Below are positions 1 to 6,364 of a DNA stretch of 32,370 nt, piece by piece. How positions within the stretch are numbered: position 1 is the stretch's first letter; each line of letters opens with the position of its first letter. This DNA is from a virus. The position numbers and the translations under genes are program-made. Below the pieces are notes generated by a model, which had not been told where the DNA came from, searched no databases, and worked only from the letters and a program-made list of their open reading frames with translations. The stretch covers positions 1 to 32,370 of IMG/VR virus record IMGVR_UViG_3300034759_000313; one strand, written 5' to 3'.

Positions 1-35
1 CCCTGTTACCTTACATCCTGTTAAGCGTGATTGCA
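1..35. repeat. 35-bp direct terminal repeat (left copy)
   Basis: Bases 1-35 are identical to bases 32336-32370. A coding sequence continues in frame across the join, so this is best read as the overlap left when a circular or circularly permuted genome is assembled, not as a biological terminal repeat. The unique length is 32,335 bp. Confidence 0.95.
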
Positions 36-434
36 GTTACGCCGCCGCCGATATCGCATATACAACCCGTGCAATACAACAGGTTGCCAACGTTGCAGTA
101 TTACATAACCAACGATTATGTGATTGTTATCCACCACCCATCGACAAGTCCGGTGGTCTGGGAGTATGTGGATGACCAATGGATTTCGCGTGTTAATCGC
201 GAGGCGGTGCCGATTATCGAATACAATGGCCGGCTGTATTCGCACAGATATCAAGTGGATGTCATTTCGCAGCGGGATTTTCTGATGCGGATTATTTATC
301 GATGGGGCACAAAATATAATTACTACGATTTTGCGATGCTGGCCCACAAGTGGAACGGCGACGGGCGGTTTACGCTCGAATCCGCAGCCGATATCTTAAG
401 CGGTGTATGGCTAATAAATGATTACGCAAATTGA
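1..434 (+). CDS. Secreted protein with dockerin-like C-terminus (3' part; gene spans the circular join)
   Basis: The real start is the ATG at 32332, which overlaps the stop of the preceding gene (ATGA). Read across the join, the protein is 145 aa. It begins with a short uncharged hydrophobic stretch (MTLLPYILLSVIA) that looks like a signal peptide without a basic N-region, so it is probably exported. The middle is unrecognised and rich in aromatic and beta-type residues. The last 40 residues contain YYDFAMLAHKW, then the calcium-loop-like NGDGRFTLESAADIL, then GVWL. This resembles the helix and loop of duplicated dockerin type I repeats in secreted planctomycete proteins, though the first calcium loop is degenerate. 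A GTG at 27 could start a shorter form but would remove the signal sequence. A second dockerin-like gene follows at 557. The dockerin call is inference from motif, and the molecular role is unknown. Confidence 0.85.
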   Translation, partial: LLPYILLSVIAVTPPPISHIQPVQYNRLPTLQYYITNDYVIVIHHPSTSPVVWEYVDDQWISRVNREAVPIIEYNGRLYSHRYQVDVISQRDFLMRIIYRWGTKYNYYDFAMLAHKWNGDGRFTLESAADILSGVWLINDYAN

Positions 435-455
435 CACAGAAAGGATGCGTGCATA

Positions 456-560
456 ATGAGTTGGACAGGTTATGTCATCACGGACGTGGACAAGCCGGAC
501 GTCGGGCGCGGCGGTGTCGAGATGGCAGGGTTTATCGGCGGTCGCGGATTTATTGGATGA
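456..560 (+). CDS. Small ORF, 34 aa, coupled to the next gene
   Basis: The ATG at 456 follows an AGAAAGGA ribosome-binding site 11 bases upstream, and the stop overlaps the ATG at 557 as ATGA. It encodes a 34-residue peptide starting MSWTGYVITDVDKPDVGRGG with no recognised domain. The good ribosome site and the stop-start overlap suggest that translation of this peptide feeds translation of the secreted dockerin protein. It could be the remnant of a longer virion protein. Confidence 0.5.
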   Translation: MSWTGYVITDVDKPDVGRGGVEMAGFIGGRGFIG

Positions 561-937
561 TAAAAGTGAATGTGCTCTTTGCCATTGTGTTCAGTGTATC
601 AAGCGTCTGGCCGCATTATACGCGGTGGCTGGACGATGGGCGGCTCCGCGTCGTCCAGCCTGACCATTATCAAGAGTTTCGCGACGGCAAGGCATACGGG
701 TATCTGGAGTTTGGCGTCAACCGGACGCCACACGAATGGCTAACAGCGATTGCGGATAACTGGCTGCGGACGTGGGACACGACGCGGTGCTACAGTACGT
801 ATTACGGCGACATACACCGAGACGGGATTGTCAACTATAAGGACTTAGCCGTCCTTGCAAGACATTGGCCGAGACGTGAGCCAACTGGATTGGCAGCGGT
901 GGCTAAAGTAGCGCAAAATGAGTGGATGTGTAAATAA
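557..937 (+). CDS. Secreted protein with planctomycete-type dockerin repeat
   Basis: 126 aa. I chose the ATG at 557: it overlaps the preceding small ORF as ATGA and gives a good signal peptide (MIKVNVLFAIVFSVSSVWP), while the frame upstream of it (from 431) reads as an arginine-rich non-coding stretch. Residues ~80-107 contain GDIHRDGIVNYKDLAVLARHW: a calcium-loop pattern G-D-x-x-x-D-G-x-V-N followed by K-D-L-A-x-L-A-x-x-W. This closely resembles the dockerin type I signature abundant in secreted planctomycete proteins. Only one complete loop is present, whereas a classical dockerin has two. Known dockerins bind cohesins on cell surfaces or scaffolds. Here the protein might dock on the host surface after export, or be part of the virion. 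It sits among surface-binding genes. The function is inferred. Confidence 0.85.
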   Translation: MIKVNVLFAIVFSVSSVWPHYTRWLDDGRLRVVQPDHYQEFRDGKAYGYLEFGVNRTPHEWLTAIADNWLRTWDTTRCYSTYYGDIHRDGIVNYKDLAVLARHWPRREPTGLAAVAKVAQNEWMCK

Positions 938-949
938 TAGGAGTCTATT

Positions 950-1360
950 ATGCCTAATGTAGTTAAATGGCAAACAGGTAACTTGCGGGCGTTGGTTGAA
1001 AACGGGTCGCTGAACGCTGGAGAGTCTATAACTGTCCCGCTCGATAATGCAACAAACAAAGATAGATACGCAGATTTTCAGCTCACGGTTAACCACGATG
1101 TTGCTCCGGCGATAGGCGGTGTCTATACACTATGGGTTAATCCGCGTGTGCTGGGCAGTGCAACAGATGATACACTTGGCACGCCTGTAGGATCATTCCC
1201 AATCAATAATGCGACAGGCACACAAACATCAATTACAGTAAAAGGTGTTATGTTATCACCTGCGATGATTGATATCACCTTACGCAACGATACAGACCAA
1301 AATGCTGTAATCGGTAGTGTACAGTTATCTGCCTTGACGTATAACGAGGAGATACAGTGA
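950..1360 (+). CDS. Hypothetical structural protein, beta-rich
   Basis: 136 aa, ATG at 950 preceded by AATAGGAGTC. No family was recognised. The sequence is Thr/Asn/Val rich, without cysteine, signal peptide or membrane segment, and has alternating hydrophobic residues typical of a beta-sandwich. The stop overlaps the GTG start of the LamG gene (GTGA), so the two are probably translationally coupled. Its position suggests a virion surface or fibre component, but this rests on context only. Confidence 0.85.
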   Translation: MPNVVKWQTGNLRALVENGSLNAGESITVPLDNATNKDRYADFQLTVNHDVAPAIGGVYTLWVNPRVLGSATDDTLGTPVGSFPINNATGTQTSITVKGVMLSPAMIDITLRNDTDQNAVIGSVQLSALTYNEEIQ

Positions 1361-2175
1361 GCCTGACACTTGCCAATATTGCTCGCAATCCGACTGAGAG
1401 CATCGCTCCGTGGGCGTGGCGTGGACTGCGGCTTGCTTGGATGCAATTTGATGGGACAGCAGTAACTCAATATGAGTTAACTGCAGGTAAGCGCTATCTG
1501 GCAAATTTTTTGTCGTCAGGTTATCGGCCTGTTATACGGTATAGCAGCGAAGGAGCACTGCTTGATGTATCGGCCAGCAAAAGCACTTATCTATCATTTG
1601 GTCAAGATGATAGATTTTGTCCGACCGACCAAATATCTATTGTATGCAGAGTACTGGTGCTGGAGGAGTTGGCAGAAAACAGAATTGTTGTGGGGAAGAG
1701 AGACTTGAGTTCTACTGTAGATAATAATGATTGGCAAATTGCACGCAGGACAAAAAATTCTTATGAATTCCGCTTCGTTAACACAGATAATGATTCGTTC
1801 TCAACATTATACGCAGGTGCAAGATACATAGGTGGACTGCTGCCACGTATGGCAACATTTGTCTTGACTTACGACGGATCACGATTAAAAGGATATGGCG
1901 ATGGTGTCCTTTTTTACGACATTCCAGCAAACGGGCAAATCCGCAATACAGTTGGATACGAGGTAAGGCTTGGTGCGTATACGTCGTTTGGCTATCACAA
2001 ACTGTTACAGGTCTATGATCGCTGTTTGGCAGATTATGAGGTTAAGTACCTGAGCGCCCGACCTTATGATTTTTTACGTCGTCGCGATGTTACGCCATAT
2101 TGGGTGTTGGACGAGTTACCGCCGAGTATGTTTAAGCCGTGGCTGCAATCTCGCCCGCAAGTTATAGGAGCGTAA
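1357..2175 (+). CDS. LamG / concanavalin A-like lectin-domain protein
   Basis: 272 aa with a GTG start at 1357 that overlaps the preceding stop. Residues ~60-240 fit a LamG-type jelly-roll: YLSFGQDDRFCPTDQISIVC begins the fold, TFVLTYDGSRLKGYGDG lies in the middle, and LGAYTSFGYHKLLQVYDRCL followed by YEVKYLSARPYD closes it. That last string is the usual end of LamG-like domains in phage and planctomycete proteins. Such domains bind glycans or proteins. The N-terminal ~55 residues are unrecognised. With the dockerin-like and fibre-like neighbours, this is a candidate receptor-binding or capsid-surface adhesin. The fold call is from motif reading. Confidence 0.85.
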   Translation: MSLTLANIARNPTESIAPWAWRGLRLAWMQFDGTAVTQYELTAGKRYLANFLSSGYRPVIRYSSEGALLDVSASKSTYLSFGQDDRFCPTDQISIVCRVLVLEELAENRIVVGKRDLSSTVDNNDWQIARRTKNSYEFRFVNTDNDSFSTLYAGARYIGGLLPRMATFVLTYDGSRLKGYGDGVLFYDIPANGQIRNTVGYEVRLGAYTSFGYHKLLQVYDRCLADYEVKYLSARPYDFLRRRDVTPYWVLDELPPSMFKPWLQSRPQVIGA

Positions 2176-2176
2176 A

Positions 2177-3559
2177 ATGTATAAAAATGTACCAGACCAA
2201 AGAGTTTTTATTGCTGCCATCTCAATCTCTGATGGCAGTCCGAAGACCGAAGGTGTTGAATTTTACATAGCGAAAGATACCGGTGTCCAAACTCCGCCGG
2301 CTGGCGAAGTAGTGCACGGCGGCAACGGTCATTGGAGGATTACGTTCACCCAAGAGGAGACGAACACTGATGTCTTAAGTCTTTTGTGGACTGGGCCGGA
2401 TGTCGTAACAAATTGCATTACGTTGTATCCAGTCGCGAAAAAGGTGCAAGACTATCAAACTGAATTAAGTCTTCTTAATCGGCTCGATGTGCGAGTGTCC
2501 ACAAGAGCAGATGCGAATTCTTTGTATGGGTTAACCCAAATCTACACGGCTCAGCGGGCGGCGTACCTTGACAACCTTGCCGTCGGCGGTCTGGTGGCAT
2601 CACAGGCTGATGTTTCAGCAATCACGCAGGCTCAGAGGGTGCGGATCGTTGTACCGCGGATGATGGAGAGGCCGGACGAAGGCAGTGTGGCCTATCAAAT
2701 TTGGATACATAGTTATGATAATCTACACAAAGCAAAAGACCTTGATACTCTCCCGATTATCGCTGCGTCCAATAACGCAGGGCAGGATCGTTCAATTAAT
2801 CTTGGCACAGTCGTTAAGCCAACCGGCACAACAGGCCTCTATTATGTAGAGTATACCGTGGCTGCCGATCACGCGATCGAGGGTCTCATCTTTTTGGTTA
2901 ACGCAACGGACGGCGGCATAACGACAGCATACAGCGAGGCCTCGATTGTCGTTGATACAACAGCAGTAGACTTTACCGCCGCAGACCGTCTCAAACTTGA
3001 CACACTATATAACAAGCGACCGACCGGCAGCATCGCAGATCAAGATACACTTAATGGTGTAGGCTATGAGTTGGCACAGCATCGCAATAATTATACCGCC
3101 GAGCGGGCGGCCAAACTGGACAATCTGGACGCGACCATTACATCGCGTCTGGCGGCGACCGGTTACACCGCGCCTCCGACGGTTGACGCGATTGTCGCGG
3201 GTGTTGAGTCCGAGCAAGGCAAACTACACGAGACGCTTGTCAGGGCCGAAAATACCGATGAACTGATGCGCGAACTGACCGAGGTTGATGGGGCCGGCAA
3301 TCATCGTCTGACCGCAAAAGCACTGGAGCAGGCGCCGGTTGGTGAATCGGTCTGGTCGACCGAACAGCGAGATGCGGTGCTGGAGATGGCCTCCACACGA
3401 TTGGTGACACAATCGCGGATTAATACAACCACTACGCCGTGGCGGCTTGAGCTGCTGGTCGACCAGACGATTGTTAAGGCCTATGAGTGCTATGATATCA
3501 ACGGCGCGCCAATTACAAGTACGGATGCAATCATTGCTAAGTATGTGGAGGTTGTCTGA
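2177..3559 (+). CDS. Fibre- or baseplate-like structural protein
   Basis: 460 aa. The ATG at 2177 follows ATAGGAGCGTAAA. The N-terminal ~95 residues look like a compact beta domain. Later come two tail-fibre-type segments: AQRAAYLDNLAVGG near residue 125 and AERAAKLDNLDATITSRLA near residue 315, a motif common in phage tail and baseplate proteins. Residues ~155-270 form a second beta-rich region. The C-terminal ~50 residues read WRLELLVDQTIVKAYECYD, like the trimerising end of fibre proteins. The stop overlaps the next start (TGATG). Its place before the connector genes, instead of after the tape measure, is unusual. Assignment as a fibre is moderately sure; which virion part carries it is unknown. 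Confidence 0.85.
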   Translation: MYKNVPDQRVFIAAISISDGSPKTEGVEFYIAKDTGVQTPPAGEVVHGGNGHWRITFTQEETNTDVLSLLWTGPDVVTNCITLYPVAKKVQDYQTELSLLNRLDVRVSTRADANSLYGLTQIYTAQRAAYLDNLAVGGLVASQADVSAITQAQRVRIVVPRMMERPDEGSVAYQIWIHSYDNLHKAKDLDTLPIIAASNNAGQDRSINLGTVVKPTGTTGLYYVEYTVAADHAIEGLIFLVNATDGGITTAYSEASIVVDTTAVDFTAADRLKLDTLYNKRPTGSIADQDTLNGVGYELAQHRNNYTAERAAKLDNLDATITSRLAATGYTAPPTVDAIVAGVESEQGKLHETLVRAENTDELMRELTEVDGAGNHRLTAKALEQAPVGESVWSTEQRDAVLEMASTRLVTQSRINTTTTPWRLELLVDQTIVKAYECYDINGAPITSTDAIIAKYVEVV

Positions 3560-4278
3560 TGATTGGATTGATGCCCATCATCCCGCAATTAGGCCGAGGG
3601 TTTGGCACGACGGACATTATCATCCCGACCGCTCCTGCTGCCCCGTCGATATTAGCGTCTGTTGATAACGGCGTCATTATTGTGTCTGTGGTCGGCGATG
3701 TCGGCGCAACACACACACTGCTGACCAAGCGGTCTGATGAGGTGGATTGGACGACCGCCGGTACGCTGACGGGCGATGGTGACATTACGATTACAGACGT
3801 CTCTGTTGGTGCCTATCAGATATTGGCCTACTCATCGATAAGCGGTGCACACAGCACACCGAGTAATCTGGCTGTGGTTACGTTATCGCTGCCGGTCGGG
3901 CCTGAATTGCCACTCAAAGAAAACATGTTAAAGAGAGGTCAGGATATGCTAACGGAACGATTGTTAGGCATTGCGTCATCCACCATCATCTACAAACAAG
4001 GCACGGTGGCCATCGAATGCGATGCGGTGGTCGGCAAGACTCGGTATCAGGCGACGACTGAGGACGGCTACAGTGTCGAGGCGAATGCGATTGATTTTCT
4101 TGTTAAGAAAAAATCGCTCGAAGTCGACGAGATGACCATCGAGCCCAAACAAGGCGATAGAATTGAGATGGTCAATGGGATTTACGAGGTCATGTATTTG
4201 CCTGGCGAGGGATGCTGGAGATACTCTGACCCGTTTGGAACGCTGTATCGAATCCATACAAAGAAAGTAGATGGATAA
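3559..4278 (+). CDS. Head-tail connector-like protein fused to an N-terminal FnIII-like domain
   Basis: 239 aa. Residues ~25-112 read as a fibronectin type III-like sandwich (PTAPAAPSILASVDNG at the start, SNLAVVTLS at the end). Residues ~123-239 look like a small phage head-tail connector (stopper) protein: MLKRGQDMLTERLLGI, then beta strands ending GTLYRIHTKK. The order of the next genes (tail-terminator-like, gp10-like, tail tube) supports the connector role. Inside the gene a strong ribosome site (AGAGAGG, 3932-3938) precedes an in-frame ATG at 3946, and another ATG lies at 3925, so a ~110-residue connector could also be made alone. The domain split is inference. Confidence 0.8.
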   Translation: MIGLMPIIPQLGRGFGTTDIIIPTAPAAPSILASVDNGVIIVSVVGDVGATHTLLTKRSDEVDWTTAGTLTGDGDITITDVSVGAYQILAYSSISGAHSTPSNLAVVTLSLPVGPELPLKENMLKRGQDMLTERLLGIASSTIIYKQGTVAIECDAVVGKTRYQATTEDGYSVEANAIDFLVKKKSLEVDEMTIEPKQGDRIEMVNGIYEVMYLPGEGCWRYSDPFGTLYRIHTKKVDG

Positions 4279-4281
4279 CCA

Positions 4282-4722
4282 ATGACGACCAGCAAGGCCC
4301 TTAACATTGTCGATGCCATCGTCGGCGAAATCAATCGCGTGGCGAGTGAAGTTGGTTTTTCGCAGCCGCTGACCGCCTCGCGAGAGGTGATGCCGTCGCT
4401 GGCGATGAATCAAATCAAAGGGGTTGTTGTCAGTGTTGTGCCGCGGTCGATTGAATTGAGTCAGGCCTCGCGGTCGAGGCGTCTGAAACGATACAAGGTC
4501 GATGTGGCTGTGATGCGTCGGGCACAGCCGCAGGACGACCTAAACGCATTGGTCGAAACAATGGTCGACCTGACCAATGAGATACGCGAGGCCTTAAGCG
4601 GCAAAGAGATGAGCGGTGCAGTCTTTATCGGCGATGCGATTGACCCGATTTACTCGCTGGAATTTTTAATGCAGCAGCGGACGTTTTTAAGCGTCTTGCG
4701 ATTGGATTACGGAGTCCTGTAA
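4282..4722 (+). CDS. Tail terminator / minor tail-completion protein candidate
   Basis: 146 aa. The sequence is helix-rich at the ends with a central beta region. LVETMVDLTNEIREALSG and the ending FLSVLRLDYGVL resemble siphovirus tail-terminator or minor tail proteins, which cap the tail tube and join it to the connector. No catalytic motif is expected or seen. The gene lies in the standard connector-to-tail-tube interval, and its stop overlaps the next start (TAATG). The role rests mostly on position and length. Confidence 0.8.
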   Translation: MTTSKALNIVDAIVGEINRVASEVGFSQPLTASREVMPSLAMNQIKGVVVSVVPRSIELSQASRSRRLKRYKVDVAVMRRAQPQDDLNALVETMVDLTNEIREALSGKEMSGAVFIGDAIDPIYSLEFLMQQRTFLSVLRLDYGVL

Positions 4723-5156
4723 TGGGATTTAGAGTCAGCAAAATAGTGGTCAATAAAGCACCTGTGATGCGGTCATTGAGCAAATGGCAGTACAAGGCGT
4801 TTCGCAAATTCGGCGCGTTTGTTCGCAATGCGGCGCGATGGTCGATGAGGCCGGCGCCGAAAAAAGGCAATAAAACAAGTGCGCCTGGAGAGCCGCCGTA
4901 CACAAGGACGGGTGGCGTCAGGAAAAATATATTTTACGCGGTGGATTATAACGCAAGGTCAGTGGTCATTGGGCCTGTCCGAAAATCAGGCGGTGTGGGT
5001 GCACCGGAAGCCCTTGAGTATGGCGGGTACTCGTTGATTTATAATCCCGACAGAAAAAAAAGAATCCGCACCTCCATCGAGGCGCGACCTTATATGCGGC
5101 CGGCCTTTGAGAAGGGCCTCGAACGATTAGATGAAATTATGTTGTCCGTTAAATAA
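4722..5156 (+). CDS. HK97 gp10-like tail completion protein
   Basis: 144 aa, basic. APGEPPYTRTGGVRKNI at residues ~53-69 and the C-terminal IEARPYMRPAF are hallmarks of the HK97-gp10 / virion morphogenesis family, which acts at the head-tail junction during tail completion. The length is normal for the family. The ATG overlaps the preceding stop, so it is coupled to the upstream gene. A ~27-bp gap with GATAGGAGC then leads to the tail tube gene. Confidence 0.88.
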   Translation: MGFRVSKIVVNKAPVMRSLSKWQYKAFRKFGAFVRNAARWSMRPAPKKGNKTSAPGEPPYTRTGGVRKNIFYAVDYNARSVVIGPVRKSGGVGAPEALEYGGYSLIYNPDRKKRIRTSIEARPYMRPAFEKGLERLDEIMLSVK

Positions 5157-5183
5157 AAAACCAAAACAGATAGGAGCAAAAAA

Positions 5184-5648
5184 ATGAGCACAACTTTCAA
5201 GTTGGGAATGAATGCAAAATTGTATTTTGCGGCTGCATCCGAAACCCCCTCTGCACTTGACCCGGCTACAATGACAGAGCTCGATAATGTCAAGGATGTC
5301 ACATTAACAATGGAGGCCGGCGAGGCGGATATCACCACGCGCGCGAATCAAGGCTGGCGAGCCACCGCACCGACACTGCGTGAATGTACGCTGGAATTTG
5401 AAATGCAATGGAAGCCAGGCGACGCGGCTTTTGAGGCGGTTAAAACGGCGTTTTTGAGTTCTGGCGAAATCGCCTTTGCCGCCTTGTCCGATGCGCATAA
5501 CAGCGATGGTGCGGAAGGCCCTGTCGGGAATTTCTCGATTACAAATTTCTCGCGCAACGAGCCGCTTGAAGAGGCGATAACGGTAAGTGTAACGGCGAAA
5601 TTGTCGGCGATTGGCGAATGGTATGAATATACAGCACCGTTAGGATGA
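5184..5648 (+). CDS. Major tail (tube) protein
   Basis: 154 aa. The pattern LDNVKDVTLTMEAGEADITT, then a Trp-containing strand, LEFEMQWKPGDAAFEAV and NFSRNEPLEEAITVSVTAKL matches the tail tube proteins of siphoviruses (TP901-1 type). These polymerise into the hollow tube through which DNA passes. It has its own strong ribosome site (GATAGGAGC) as expected for a highly expressed protein. No sheath gene is visible nearby, which supports a non-contractile tail. Confidence 0.88.
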   Translation: MSTTFKLGMNAKLYFAAASETPSALDPATMTELDNVKDVTLTMEAGEADITTRANQGWRATAPTLRECTLEFEMQWKPGDAAFEAVKTAFLSSGEIAFAALSDAHNSDGAEGPVGNFSITNFSRNEPLEEAITVSVTAKLSAIGEWYEYTAPLG

Positions 5649-5657
5649 GAATAAACA

Positions 5658-6095
5658 ATGAAAACATTTGCGGATAGCCAGGGGCGAACGTGGACGCTTG
5701 CCCTGACGTTAGGTGTAGCCAAACAAATTAAGTCAAAACTCGATATCGATTTGCTGCAGCCCGAGATGGGTGAGCCGCCATTGTTAACGCGGCTTGGCAC
5801 TGATGAGATACTGCTTGGCGAGGTGCTGCTTGCGATGATGGAGAGCCAGTTTGAGCGGTACAATCTGACCGAGCAGCAGGTGCAGGATGCGTTTGATGGG
5901 CCGACTTTGCTTAAGGCGCAGACGGCGTTTTATGATGAGTTGATTGATTTTTTCCGGAGCCGCGGCCGGACGGACAGAGCCAAGGCGGTCGCGGCGCAAA
6001 AGACGCTCATCGACAAAGCGATAACGGCGATAGAGATGCAGGTGGACGCAATCGACGTGGACAAACTGATAGATGGTGCTTTGTCTGGCAATTAG
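5658..6095 (+). CDS. Tail assembly chaperone, N-terminal product (gpG-like)
   Basis: 145 aa, lying between the tail tube and the tape measure, the classical site of lambda gpG/gpGT-type chaperones that coat the tape measure before tube assembly. The protein is helical, starts MKTFADSQGRTWTLALTL and ends IDVDKLIDGALSGN. No catalytic residues are seen. The following ORF lies in the -1 frame and that frame is open well upstream of this stop, so a frameshift fusion is likely (see 5948-5954 and 6101-6349). Confidence 0.85.
   Translation: MKTFADSQGRTWTLALTLGVAKQIKSKLDIDLLQPEMGEPPLLTRLGTDEILLGEVLLAMMESQFERYNLTEQQVQDAFDGPTLLKAQTAFYDELIDFFRSRGRTDRAKAVAAQKTLIDKAITAIEMQVDAIDVDKLIDGALSGN
5948..5954 (+). 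promoter_or_regulatory. Candidate -1 ribosomal frameshift site T-TTT-TTC
   Basis: In the reading frame of the chaperone gene this heptamer reads gaT TTT TTC, a canonical X XXY YYZ slippery site, followed by the GC-rich CCGGAGCCGCGGCCGG, which could form a stimulatory stem. The -1 frame has no stop from here to the downstream chaperone ORF (49 codons). A slip nearer 6074 is an alternative: from there the -1 frame reads WCFVWQLAGLVGLNPEPL, which resembles real chaperone sequence, while the stretch between is low-complexity. Confidence 0.4.
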
Positions 6096-6100
6096 CGGGG

Positions 6101-6349
6101 TTGGTCGGCCTGAATCCTGAGCCGCTGACGCTGCGTGAGTTGTTATGGATGGCCGAAGGCCGGTCGCGTGAGAATTGGCAGCATACCTCGATGCTACTTA
6201 CGATGCTGTTTAACTGCAATCGCGACCCCAAACGGAGCAAGCCGGCAAAGCCGTCAGATTTTAATCCGTTTTGCACGGGCAATGGACAGACCGTGTTGAT
6301 AACAAAAGAAAATATCGGCCAACTAAGAAAATACTTTAAGGGTCATTAA
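6101..6349 (+). CDS. Tail assembly chaperone, C-terminal (T-like) part, probably made by frameshift
   Basis: The conserved part reads GLNPEPLTLRELLWMAEGR, then NRDPKRSKPAKPSDFNPF, a pattern typical of the second tail-chaperone ORF in many siphoviruses and Mu-like phages. Conserved-looking codons extend upstream of the TTG at 6101 (WQLAGL), where no ATG or GTG exists, and the upstream gene ends in the +1-relative frame only 6 bases before. So this ORF is probably translated as a fusion with the preceding gene by -1 frameshifting, as in lambda G/GT. The TTG is given only as a formal start. Confidence 0.8.
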   Translation: MVGLNPEPLTLRELLWMAEGRSRENWQHTSMLLTMLFNCNRDPKRSKPAKPSDFNPFCTGNGQTVLITKENIGQLRKYFKGH

Positions 6350-6364
6350 CGATAGGCGATACGT

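Noticed and set aside
431-556. N-terminal extension of the second dockerin gene from TTG 431
   Set aside because: The extra 42 residues are Arg/Cys-rich and overlap another good small ORF; ATG 557 gives a signal peptide and ATGA coupling.
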